A stretch of DNA of 16,450 nucleotides from Pleurotus djamor (Eukaryota; Basidiomycota; Agaricomycetes; Agaricales; Pleurotaceae). Within the stretch, counting starts at the first letter, position 1. Each line of letters starts with the position of its first letter. This document shows, piece after piece, positions 1-10,300 of the stretch. A program made the position numbers and the translations under genes. The notes under the pieces are model-generated. The model was not told the origin of the DNA and searched no databases. It worked only from the letters and a program-made list of their open reading frames with translations. The stretch is from NCBI GenBank assembly GCA_029747585.1, contig JAPEVF010000972.1, positions 1 to 16,450 on the forward strand. Reading direction: 5' to 3'.

Positions 1-24
1 AAATCGTGTGGTCCCCTGACTCAG

Positions 25-699
25 TCGGACTCAAGCCCTTGATCAAATCATCTCGCAAATAATGGAGAACACAAACGCCAATAAACCAGTGCCTGCACCG
101 GAGGAAAAGATACAAGAACTGCCCAAGGAGGTATTGGAGGAAGGATGTTTGTACCATTCTCTGTCCTTCCAGTCGTCTCCATCGTTTCTCACACTGCTCC
201 TAGCGCCCACCTTGGAGAAGGATTGCGCAGTTTGTAAAGATCAGTTCCAGCTTGGAACAGAAGATCCTGCTGAACAAGTTGTTGTAACATTACCCTGTAA
301 ACACCCTTTCCACGAACCGTGCATCGTCCCATGGTTGAAATCAAGTGGAACATGTCCGGTTTGCAGGTGCGTACCCCGTCCCTTCTCATAAAGTTTGCCT
401 CAACGCCTTCTAGATATGCGCTCGTTCCTCAACCAGAACATCACGCGCCTGGTAGCCCCACCTCAGATCCAAGTGGTAGTAACCCGCGAGCATCCCCACC
501 CAGACCTGGTCCCAATGAACCCGGCCTCCCTATGAATATTTTCCAAGCCCTCTTCGGCAATATGAACGCCAGCGGTGACGGTCGCAGTGGAAGCCCATCT
601 CAACGACAGCGCGATACGAGGTCTCACAATCGCCGCTCAACAACCGACTCTGACTCAAATCGACATGTACCTGGAGAATGGCACGAAGACCTCGACTAA
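25..699 (+). CDS. RING-H2 E3 ubiquitin-protein ligase, C-terminal part (5' end outside window)
   Basis: Exons 25-146, 204-366 and 414-699; introns of 57 and 47 bp with GT..AG ends; stop TAA at 697-699. The ATG at 62 is not the real start: an upstream exon with an acceptor (CTGACTCAG, ending at 24) extends the frame N-terminally, so the gene enters from the left edge. The RING-H2 domain is complete: CAVC at 224-235, then CKHPFHEPC, then CPVC ending at 364, the C3H2C3 pattern that binds two zinc ions and recruits the E2 enzyme. The helix before it (ALDQII, MENTNANKP, PKEVLEEGS) and the RYALVPQPE segment after it resemble RNF115/RNF126-like ligases. The last 95 residues are Pro/Ser/Arg-rich and probably disordered. 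Family is firm; substrate is unknown. The first intron has no in-frame stop and is a multiple of three, so retention would insert 19 residues before the RING. Confidence 0.9.
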
Positions 700-977
700 T
701 TGTAATACTTCACAATGTTGTATAGACTGTTTGCTAAAGTACGATTCAGTTAATGACTATCACGAGCTTGTATCCTCTATTTAGTTCCGCTGTATCTTTG
801 GATTCTTTGTTTTGAATATATACTACCAATCACCTGTGTTCTTATCATTTCCTGCTAGTGTGTTCGTGTGGCGAGGGACGCGAGATCGGATCGTCTGAAG
901 CAATACTAACATTTATATTTAGCTGATAGTTATTTTTATTTAATACATTCTAGACTGTAGTCATTTCGTTTTGCTTC

Positions 978-2729
978 TTAATTCTGGGTAGAGAATGTGT
1001 TGGGAGTCGTAGCAAAGCCAACGCGGCGGTTGGCGGTGTCGTAGACAGTGTAGTAGCGCTCGAGGAACGTGTAACCGTTGATGAAGTCGAGGCCTGATCC
1101 CGAGGAAGAACCGAGGTCGGCAACGATGAGATAGATGTTGCTGGCGGTTCCACCGATAGCGGTGTTCAAGGCACGAGGCCAGATTTGTGCATTGGGGGTC
1201 AATTCATAGGAAACCTGTATGAGGACCGAATTAGTTCAGATGTTGCTGGTTGGTCGATGTGACTGGATACATACGCCGTTGATGGTGAAGAAGAGACTCT
1301 GGAGGTTGGCGAATTGGGCGGCGGTGATGCGAAGGAGACCGGTCCTGCTGTCGAGGACGGCACCAGTAGCAGAACGGTATCTGCTCAGAGCATCTACATT
1401 GGAGCTTGTGTGAGAATCGTCTATACCATGTGTAAAATTAAGGGGACTGACCTGAGGCGAGGAGGACCAAGGTTGTGCCTATCAAAGATGGTGAGGAAAG
1501 AGACACTGGAATCTAACCGGGAAGAGAGACTGACCGGTGTCGACAATACCAGCGGTGGAAGAAAGGATAGTAGTCGAGGAGCCGTAGCGGACGGATTGAT
1601 TAATACCCCAGTAAGCACTGGCGGGGAAGGTGGAGGTGATAGGCCTTTAAATAGAAATGTCTTAATAATGGATGGTCTATTCTCATGAAATGATGAAACA
1701 TACGCAAAACCAATGGGGCCGGTGAGCTTGGAGCTGTCAGTTCCACCTGGAAGAGTGTGTTAGCGATTCATTATTGGGCCGCATGAACTCTAACTCACCC
1801 CAGGTAAGTTCTCCGTTGACGATATCAAGGGAGTTGGTGGGGTTGTAAGAGATACCGATGAGGTTTTGAGTGATGGTTCCCTGGCTGAATAGGTTGTCGG
1901 TGACAGTGGGTACGGAGCTACTGGTAGCGGGGGATAGAGTTCCTGCCCGGATAGTGAGTAAGGTGAAACGATAGACTCCAAGCTAAATCAGTGCTTACCG
2001 ACGGTCAAATCGACTGGTCCAATACTGAACGGGGTGATAAGAAAAATGAAATCGGCTGTGAGCCATGTATTGGACATACCCCAAGATTCCATCGGTTCCG
2101 TCGAACCCAGAAGAACGGGAAGCAACACCGATCGATTGTTGTGGGATAACAAGGCCGTTCCCAAGGTCGACACGATCAAGGAACTCGGTCCCTGAGAAGG
2201 ATCCGGATCCGTAAGTCACAGACTATGTGTGTGGATGATCAGCCAAATCACCAAATCTTGCGCGACTATTTACTCACGACGGAGTTGCTGGTGCGGACAC
2301 TCGTGCTAGTCTGTGTGTAGCGCGTCGTGGCGCCGACCCAAGTGTTAGAGCTACCAGTGTCAATGAGCAGTTGGACTGAGGGAGGAACAATGAGCGGCAG
2401 TGATTTTGACAGTGTAGAAGAGGCTTACATGTGGTAGGGGGGTTGCCAACGTTGACGGAGGCCAAGTAGGTGACTGCTTGATTGTCCACTGGCTCGTTGA
2501 TAACAGCATCATTGTGAAGAGAGAGGGTCCCAGAGGCCTTGGCCTCTGCGCGAGCCCGGAGGGCTTGAGCTCTGGCTTGATCACGGATGACGAGGTTGGT
2601 ACTGCTGGTGAAGTTGGTCTTCCTCGCCAGAGGTAGGGTGATGGGAGTGTCGCGAATGGTTACCAATGGCGTAGCGGAGGCCGAAATAGCCAGGAGGACG
2701 GTTGTCAGTAAAGACGCAGAGGGGAACAT
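978..2729 (-). CDS. Secreted pepsin-family (A1) aspartic protease, polyporopepsin-like
   Basis: Ten exons: 2429-2729, 2278-2375, 2080-2222, 1999-2024, 1799-1942, 1704-1746, 1535-1644, 1452-1478, 1275-1393, 978-1214; nine introns of 52-60 bp. They total 1248 nt, or 415 aa plus TAA. Residues 1-19 form a signal peptide (MFPSASLL, then hydrophobic, cleavage likely near ASA-TP). A basic, Ala/Arg-rich propeptide runs to about residue 85. The mature enzyme has both catalytic aspartates: D106 in LLIDTGSSNTW and D287 in GIVDTGTTLVLL. The flap tyrosine is Y137 in VTYGSGSFSG, and the conserved GTDGILGIGP and FINGYTFLERYYTVYD blocks are present. The product should be an acid-activated extracellular endopeptidase. 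The reconstructed protein has no cysteine, so none of pepsin's disulfides. The 26- and 27-bp exons are small but both needed for frame, and an intron splits the Gly codon of the second DTG motif. The start is the only ATG that gives a signal peptide. Confidence 0.93.
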
Positions 2730-2801
2730 GGTGAAGCAGAAGACTATTGAAGCTGATGAACCTGAGTGCAGAGCTGGTGTCTTCTAGCCAAACACGACGA
2801 G

Positions 2802-2809
2802 TATTTATA
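2802..2809 (-). promoter_or_regulatory. TATA box of the aspartic protease gene
   Basis: On the minus strand this reads TATAAATA, 73 bp upstream of the protease ATG at 2729. That is a normal distance for a short-leader fungal gene. Nothing else in the flank competes with it. Confidence 0.6.
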
Positions 2810-3991
2810 CCTTAGACACCAGCGAGCTACCTCATGCAGTGTAGCGCCATCTTGCACCTTCGTGCCATCACGCGACACTATCTCAAGTTGCGTTCGGGAA
2901 ACAGCAGTGGATGCGGTACAGCGTGCGAGCGGGCAGCAGGACTCGGGACCGATGTGATTTAGAAGAAGAGCATATTAGACACGAAAGACAACTTCGCTGC
3001 ATGTGGTGCAATGTTAGGCGAGACCCTTGTTCTCAGGTTTGACTTCTTTAGCCGGCGTAAAAGACGATCATCCCGAGTCCACTAACATTGAACCAACTGG
3101 ATGCGATAGAAGTGGCCTCGAGACCAGTTCTTGCTCCGAGTCCACATAATGACCGTAATCATATTTTCATACGTGGGCAATGGTGAGCAGCGGCCAAAAG
3201 AGGCGTCATAGGACGCAGCCAGAGGGGGAGAGGCCGTGACTGTGAGGGTTACCACCAGGATCGTGCGCCACCTCCCCTTTCCCACACAAGTGCATTTCAA
3301 CCCCAGACAGACACGTGGATCGGCGACGCTATTCTTAGGTTCTTCCCGCCTCCATCGACAATGTATCCTTCTATTTTTAGACGTCGTCAAGCTAAGCGTT
3401 ATCTTGAGCACGATGCTCAAACGCATATTTATCGCATCGCTAACTCACACCACCGCCTTCATCCATGTGGTTCTTGGACGCAGATTTTCCCCAGCACTGC
3501 GATGAAACTTTGCTTTTTTTTAGTTCAATGCTTAGTTCCCCCGCTGAACGCATCGACACGTTTAGTATGGCCTCATCAGACGACCAACCAGACTCATTCT
3601 GACATTGACTCACGCCATCAACGCCATTAGTACATTCAGTGATACGTTTCGGTTCAAATGACAATCACTGGCCCACCATGTGCATCGTCACTACGACGCT
3701 GTGAAAATGGCGAAAGTATCCTCGAATTGTGTACAAGTGGCTGCCGATGCCAACACGACACATGGCGTCATCCCCGCGGCCTCGGTGTAGACACTAGATG
3801 ACCCATGCCATGTTCGATGTCAACAGTAGATAACGCAGAAGCTGAACGGTTGGAACGGCTTGCGAGACAGACGAAGAACGAAGATGCATAGGGAGGCACC
3901 ACGGACGGTGCATGTAATGTACACTTTGTCTAACGATAGCTATCCGGTAGCAAGTTGGGCATTATACTCGATGACGAAATTTGTGTTCGGC
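2810..3991. other. Intergenic region, no recognisable gene
   Basis: About 1.2 kb between the protease 5' end and the DUF89 stop, both on the minus strand. It must hold the protease's distal promoter and the DUF89 3'UTR. Short open frames occur on both strands (for example 3361-3630 plus and 3082-3426 minus), but their translations resemble no family I know and show no clear splice structure. The only repeat I noticed is a 10-bp direct repeat, CCGAGTCCAC, at 3073-3082 and 3136-3145. I saw no tRNA and no terminal inverted repeats. Confidence 0.5.
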
Positions 3992-5861
3992 TTAGGCAAA
4001 GCGAACTTTCTCACCGGGTCGGCCTTCTGATAACAAGACCACAGCCTGAAACGACGCGATTAAGACAAGACCTAGGTCTCACTGAGGGTAGGATACTCAC
4101 GTATTTCCCACTGATTTTCCATCCGGGCTCTTCCTTGTCAAGCTTCTCAGCGATGGCGTCACCGTCATCGCCAAAGCCTACAACGACATCACTCTTGATG
4201 GTTCGCAAGCTGACAACTTTTGGAGCACCAGCAGAGCTTGCCATGGGACCTATTGCAACGTCGAAAGGCGTGCTGGCAGGTGCGGCGCAGTCGTAGGTAA
4301 GTTTACGATGATTGAGATCGCCCTTGAAATAGACGAGATCGGATCGAGAGAGGTGAAGGAAGAGATCAGGCGCCTCAGAGTGCAGGTCCCAGAACGTATA
4401 ACCAGTGCACCAGAACGGGTGTTGCTCATAGACCCATTTGCCTTCTTTTTCGTATTGCTGGATGTATTGTTAGAACAAGATAATGACACAGTAGACCAGG
4501 TAGATGTACCTTCCATCGCGCACCGAGCCTTCGAAGAGACTCCATTTCGATGTCGCTAGCCTTTGGGAATAGCTGACCATAAACCATGGTGTTGAGCAGC
4601 CACTCCCAGTCCTTTTTGGTGACGTCAGAAACGAACCATGGGTATCGTTTCCCATGGAATCGAATTTGGGACGCGATCCCTGCTTGCAAGAGGAAATCGG
4701 CTACAGGGATATAAGATGTCAAAGTATGGATGACAACATCCAGAAGCGAACGGACCGTAAACACAATCGCAGTACAACTCGAAGCCAGCATTGTCAAGGA
4801 CAAAGTCGATGCGGCGACCAGTCTTGTCACGTAAATCTTTCACCGCCTCCCACAAAGAGTTCAAGTGATTTCCCAAGATGTTCTTTTCCGTGGCCGCGAG
4901 ATGATCCCCACCCGTTGATTGGAGGGCCTTGATTTGGTCCTCCGTCATGTTGATCAGGAGAGATAGATCGGTGGAATTTCCCCAAAGGCAGACTAATATG
5001 ACATCAGTCCATGATCGAGAGAGGTCCATGGCCAAGAACAAACCTTGTGTGAGTTCCAGGAACATTAGCCTTTCCGCTTCGAGCTTCTCTTCAGCAGATA
5101 AGTTATCTGAGATCTTGAAGGGCTCGGCGAACCGCATGGAAAGCTCGAAGACCGCATCGGAAGATCGAGAGAACGTGTCGCACTAGCGCAAGTCAATATT
5201 TTGTGGGGTTTCACTTCGTAGACCTCGCTCACTTTCTGCCTGTAGAATACGTCGTAATCGGACCAATATTTGCTGACGCTGAAGCATTCGTGGAGGCGAC
5301 GGTATTTATAAGCTTCGGCGAACAACCATGGGGCATTCATGAAGTCCTTGCCTATGTGAGAAATTAGAGATGTGACGCGGATGGAAGTCGGGATTTTGCT
5401 CACCTTGGAAATATTTAGCAATTTCCTTGTTCCAAAGGGCAACATCGCCCTCGTTGTCGTCAACGATGGGTCTGAGCTTGGAGTTACCGCTAAGGTCATG
5501 CATCAAAGCGTCCATTCGTTCGATACATTGCACAAGGTCGACGATTTTCTCCTCGGAAGACTGTTCGTTTAGGGTTCGGGTGACGTCTTCAATAGCCTTT
5601 CCCAAAATGGTGGGAAGGCGCACACCCATCGTCGCATGGGCGAAAGAATACTCATGGTAACCACGATAAGCGGGCCAAGGTGGATTGTTTGGGTCGATCT
5701 ATGGAAGCGCGTCAGTCGTAAGCAGCAAACTTAAGCACACATATACGCACTCTCGAGGGTGTTCTAGGCCACGGAGCCTTGATATCCTTCTTTTTGGGCA
5801 GATGCCCGAGAGACAGCGTGACTCTCGAAGGAGCACCGGAGGCAGTGGCGGTTCCGCTCAT
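3992..5861 (-). CDS. DUF89 / ARMT1-like metal-dependent phosphatase (damage-control phosphatase family)
   Basis: Eight exons: 5751-5861, 5404-5698, 5233-5351, 5044-5182, 4756-4992, 4510-4700, 4101-4457, 3992-4045; introns 50-55 bp. The total is 1503 nt, 500 aa plus TAA. The C-terminal DUF89 domain has its signature residues: D288-N289 in VLDNAGFELYCD, D326 in WFVSDV (spaced like the metal ligands D254, N255 and D292 of yeast YMR027W), KGDLNHRKL at 409-417 and RTIK at 449-452, the RTxK motif of subfamily III. The N-terminal half is the helical region of this subfamily (DPNNPPWPAYRG, then WNKEIAKYF). Members are cytosolic metal-dependent phosphatases that act on sugar phosphates such as fructose-1-phosphate; human ARMT1 has also been described as a protein carboxyl methyltransferase. 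Catalytic residues look intact, so it should be active; its true substrate cannot be read from sequence. The ATG at 5861 is the first in frame after a CT-rich leader. Confidence 0.92.
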
Positions 5862-5873
5862 TGTAATATTTAG

Positions 5874-5937
5874 CTGAGAAGCAAGCGGAAGTTATACATC
5901 GGAATGACCACGATATCGCGTATGATCAGTGACTGAC
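5874..5937 (-). other. Probable 5'UTR intron of the DUF89 gene
   Basis: On the minus strand, a GTCAGT donor follows TTCAAAG, and a pyrimidine-rich stretch ends in TTCTCAG, 12 bases before the ATG at 5861. The 64-bp length fits the local range. Splice sites are good but there is no coding frame to test it. Confidence 0.45.
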
Positions 5938-6070
5938 CTTTGAAGCGACGCGACCTGATGCTCAACTTTGGCAAGGTTGTGGGCGGGGCGAGGACTGGAG
6001 GAGACGGTGGAGGAGGAGGAAGAGAGAGAAGGGTCCCGTATGCTGTGGAAAGAAGAAGAAAGACAAAGGG

Positions 6071-6078
6071 CTTATATA
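6071..6078 (-). promoter_or_regulatory. TATA-like element of the DUF89 gene
   Basis: Reads TATATAAG on the minus strand, about 210 bp upstream of the ATG. It is followed by a long CT-rich leader (about 6000-6060) typical of fungal transcription start regions. Confidence 0.5.
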
Positions 6079-6146
6079 CGTCCCAAAGCTAGTATTTATT
6101 TCATTTTAAAAGGCATTCTTGCTGCCTTATCGCTAAATCAGGAAGG

Positions 6147-6154
6147 TGACGTCA
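6147..6154. promoter_or_regulatory. CRE/ATF-type palindrome TGACGTCA
   Basis: A perfect 8-bp bZIP (CREB/ATF) palindrome about 70 bp upstream of the DUF89 TATA-like element, a typical place for an activator site. In fungi such sites are bound by Atf1-type stress regulators. The same octamer also occurs by chance in a DUF89 exon at 4620-4627, so function is inferred from position alone. Confidence 0.45.
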
Positions 6155-6179
6155 CAACCTGCACGCTCGTTTGCTGAGG

Positions 6180-7321
6180 AACCCTCTTTCATTCATCTCA
6201 ACCGACCGCCAACTACGCGACTCCATAAGTAAGTAGGTCTGGTCAACGACGGCCAGTGACTACAATGACCTTTACCTCGTCCAACGTCCTTTATTTCCTG
6301 TAACGTAGGATATTTTTGCTGATGTTCTGTTATCGTTGAGTAACCCCAAGCCATCAAAATCTGTGATTACCACGACGTTGCCGACCTCGGCCAGCTGTGA
6401 CCTGTCTGACCTGTCTAACCAACGTTGGCCGGCCACATTGGATCTCGTATACCAAGCCCCACTGAATCCGGAATGTTATCACGGGCCCTCCTCCGAGTTC
6501 CATACCACACTTACCCGAACTGCAAAACCGCCTCTACTTACCAGGTCGGTCTGACGAACGGGGTAAGGACCGCTTTTTCGGTGCTTGTTTCCCTGCGTAG
6601 CACAATCGAAGTGGAGCAAACCTACCGTCAAGTGCGTCAGCACTCGCATATCCTATGAAATCCCTCACGCGCTTAGAACAAGAAGCGAAGGGGGATAAAA
6701 CAGTGCCCTGTCCATTGGAAACGTCAATAATTCGCACTCCAATTCTATGTCGTAAGAATGCATACCAGAGTAATTCCAACGAAGTAGTCACTGATTAGAA
6801 CCTGGTGTGAGAACATAACGACCTTCTGATGTTCTTCAATGTTCCTTGAAAGTTTGTTAGAATGTTATTGCCCGCCGAGCGTTGGCTTAAGCTCAAAAGC
6901 TGCGTCATAAGAACTGGTACGCATACTTCAGAACATCGGAATGCACATGCTTTCCCCGCTTCCGCTTTTCCAAGGTTTTGTCAATCCCGACTCCGGAGGT
7001 CGCAACGGAGTTTCGCTGGATATTCGGTGAAAGCTAGCACTAAGTTTGGGATAATTATTGACTTGTCTGGGCGATAACAGTCCTGCCGCAATAAATTCCA
7101 TTGATAACGAGGGTTGAAGCTGAAGCTGTTGGCTGGATGTGGTGTGCGTGTTGGCCATGGACCGTGGGAGAGAGAAGGGGTGCGAAGGTCCAATGACACG
7201 AACACGTGACTCGGCGCGCGTTTGTTTGTTCCAGAATTCCAACGCTTGTGGCTCTCATCCCGATCACACACCTTGCATGTCCCAGCGCTGAAGACTTTGC
7301 GCGTCGCCGTCAGCATCAAGG
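6180..7321. other. Divergent intergenic region, no recognisable gene
   Basis: About 1.1 kb between the DUF89 promoter (minus) and the coiled-coil gene start (plus). The open frames here (for example 6336-6554 plus, 6534-6791 minus, 6928-7328 minus) have no recognisable domains and no supporting splice pattern. A short imperfect tandem of a 9-bp unit (gTGACCTGT, cTGACCTGT) sits at 6397-6414. The 3' end next to the ATG should hold the coiled-coil gene promoter; I see no clear TATA box there. Confidence 0.5.
7203..7208. promoter_or_regulatory. E-box CACGTG upstream of the coiled-coil gene
   Basis: The site lies 114 bp upstream of the ATG at 7322 and reads CACGTGAC with its flank, the form bound by fungal bHLH factors (Cbf1/Pho4-like). 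Six bases are weak evidence on their own. Confidence 0.3.
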
Positions 7322-10300
7322 ATGTCACTCTGGAAGATAGGCGCGAATGATGTCTCTGAGGAAGCCCAGGCGATGAAGGACCATCTGTCTAGCAAAGGTA
7401 TTTCGTTGGTATTTCTGTTTACTGGAACTGTGCTTAGCGGACTCTAGACAGTTACATCGCCTCTCAAGAATCGAAGGTAATGAAGCAAGCCGAATACATC
7501 AACGAACTCCAGGCTACGCTTAATGAAATAACACAGCAGGTACGTGCTAGCATTCAATGCCTCGTGTTCTCGCTTGACTTGTTATGCATGCATAGCTGAG
7601 GCGAGAGGCCGATCGTGCAGTCAAGCTGGAAAGTGACCTGACACGAGCCACCGAAGAGCTCGCTAGAGAGAAAATAGCCTCTCAGAATGTTGAAGCTTCC
7701 CTAGCATCTACGCAAGACAAAATCAAATTGAAGGAACGCGAAACACAAGAATTGGAATCCATCGTCCAGGACGTCTCTCGAAAATGCAATGACACGACGA
7801 CACAGAGATATCAGCTGGAGAAGGAAAAGGCCACACTTGAAGCACGCGTCAGGGAATTGGAAGTCAACTGCCGACAACTAAGCCAACCTCCTCCACCAGC
7901 AGTCACCCCTTCGAGTCGTCTGCCCAGGCGGCGTTCGTCCTCTGTCTCAGGCGCCCGAATACCCGTCCTTGAAGACGAACTGCAACGGGTCAAGCAAGCA
8001 TTAGCTCAGAAAGAACGGGAACTCGAAGACGGATCACAGAAGTTATCCCGTGCGCAGAATGACCTCGTTAAATGCGAGAATGAGAAGATGGCATCGGACA
8101 GGCGGACGAGAGGGGAATTGCAGGGCTTGAGAGAGACCCTTGAGGAAAAGAATGACGAGATCAACTACCTGCGAGGGCAGGCTGGGGATGGGTCCAGGGA
8201 GGCCGAGTTGATGGCTCGTATCGATGAGGACGAATTGAAGATTACGGAACTAGAGAAGCTGGTGGGAGACGTGCCTATGCTCAAGGATCGTTTACGCAGG
8301 GCGGAGGCGAAAGCACAAGCGGAAGCTAGGGAGAATGAGGCACGAAATATCGAGTTAGTTGCCGAGAAGGAGGCTGCATTGGACGAGTTGGAGGAGGCAC
8401 AAGCCAAGATACAGACACTATCTCAGCACATTGCTCGTCAAGAGGCCCGCGTATCCGAACTAATTGCAGCCGGAGGGTAAGCTCTTCTATCACTATTACC
8501 CAATTCTCACTGCTGACACCTTTTAAGGAATCATCAAACGACCGCTTCTGCTGTGGATGGTGATACTGCTGCACATGTGGAGCGCCTTCTTGCTGCCATC
8601 GAACGCTTGCGTGGGGAGCGAGACGGTTTGCGACGGGACTTGGAGTATGTCCAAGTTGAATCTCGTTGTGAAATCGAGGCTTTGGAGGCGAGAATATCGA
8701 AGCAGCTTCCAATCACTTCCTTGCCCATCGACACCACCTCGAACTCGAGATCCGATGTCACGTCTCCCGCTCTGGCCATAGTCGTAGGAAGACTCCACGA
8801 ACGCTTAGATATCAGCCTCGCTACTTGCCAAGACCTACGCACCCAGCTACGCGAGAAGGATGAACTTGTACAACAACTCGAGACCCAAGCTGCCAGCGCA
8901 ATGGATGTTTCTGAAGGTTGGACCGGCCAATTCGGCCCTCCTAACCAGCTTTTGGAGGATGCTCAAAACCAACTCTCTGATACACTCAAAGCACTGGAAG
9001 AGGCTGAATCCCAACGCGATTCCCTGGCTCTCCAAGTCACCAACCTTACCGCCGACCTTGCTGCGGCTCAAGACGAACTCGAAGAAGCTGAGAATAGGTA
9101 TTCAACACTTCAACATCAACAACTCGATGCTATGTCAGATAATGAGGCGACGCGCGCGCTCCGTGCACANGGTGCAAGAACTTGAATATCGCGTTCTCAG
9201 GAGGACTGAACAAGTCGGTCTTCACCAACACGACATCAAGCGGTTGGAGACGAATTTGAAGCTGCAGGAAGAGAGACTTATGGAGATGACCATGGAGATG
9301 GAGACGTTAGCTGCTCAGAAGGAAGCAATGGTGGAGGATTGTGCTACCGCCAGGGAAGCGAGGGACGAAGCTCAGCAACATATCGAGACTCTCGAAGTTG
9401 AAGCCGAACAACTCGAGGCTGACGCTGAGGTGGCCAACCAATCTACGGTCAACCTCGTCGCCATTCTCGTGGATACCATTAGTCGGTCGCGAGAAGCCGT
9501 TCGTTCTCGTGCTCAGGATTGTCAACAACTCTCTCAGCAGCTAGCATTGAAGGACTCGCAGATGCGCCACTTCATGTCGCTTCATGAACGCTGCGACACA
9601 GACATGCAAACGAAGACCACCGATTTGCAAGCTTTGAATCGTGCACTGGTGGGGTCTCAGCATGATGCCAGGAAGATGGTGGTCGCACTCGCTGTTATGA
9701 GGGTTGAGGGACTCCGAGCAGCCTCTCTCCTCAACCAACTCCGTTCAGTTCGTTCTAATCTTCACCAACGCATTGTGGACTTGGAAGGAGAGTATGCTGC
9801 GCTGAGCTCAGAGAAGCACGCTCTGTCATTGGAACTCGATGCCCTGCGTACAGAGCTGGAGACCTCCGCCGATCTTCAACTCAACGAGCGAAGCACTTTG
9901 GAAACTCGCGTTCGCGAGCTGGAAGCTATCATAGCTGAGGCCAACATCGCTCACCAATCTGCCATCGACAAACTCACCAATCAAAGCACTGACCTCCAGC
10001 AGAGGCTCATCAATGCAGAACTCGTCAATGCAGCTTCCAATAACTCCGAACTTACATCCTTGAACTCACGTCTTGAAGAAGTTCAAGCACGTCTCGAGAC
10101 GGCGGAATCTGCTTCTAGGGATGCTGAGATGAAGCTTCGTTCAAGCGAGACCTCTCTCGCGGACTCCAACGCTAACAACGTCGTCCTTCAGCAACAACTT
10201 CAGGATGCGAATGTTCGATATGACCAAGAAAATGCCCGTTGTGTAGCCTTGGAAGAACAAGTTGCCCAACAATCTGCGAAACTCACTGAGCTTCATGGTT

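Noticed and set aside
62..391. A 109-aa ORF as the complete RING gene starting at ATG 62
   Set aside because: It reads through two introns. The frame extends upstream to an acceptor at 24, and conserved residues precede the ATG.
3361..3630. An 89-aa plus-strand ORF with CT-rich sequence before its ATG
   Set aside because: The translation has no recognisable domain and no convincing spliced extension. Chance ORFs of this size are common here.
3640..3680. A GGTTCAAAT stretch resembling a tRNA T-loop
   Set aside because: The flanking bases do not form the five-pair T stem, and no acceptor stem or D arm is present.
4620..4627. A second perfect TGACGTCA
   Set aside because: It lies inside a DUF89 coding exon and is explained by the codons there.
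4625..5186. Plus-strand ORFs opposite the DUF89 exons
   Set aside because: They are shadows of a well-supported spliced minus-strand gene.
6534..7328. Minus-strand ORFs in the divergent gap
   Set aside because: They overlap each other in different frames, resemble no family, and no splice chain joins them.
8860..9170. The open frame running 8860-10938 taken as one exon from 8860
   Set aside because: Before the N at 9170 this frame gives no coiled-coil protein; the heptads lie in the other frame, so the frame change is at the N.
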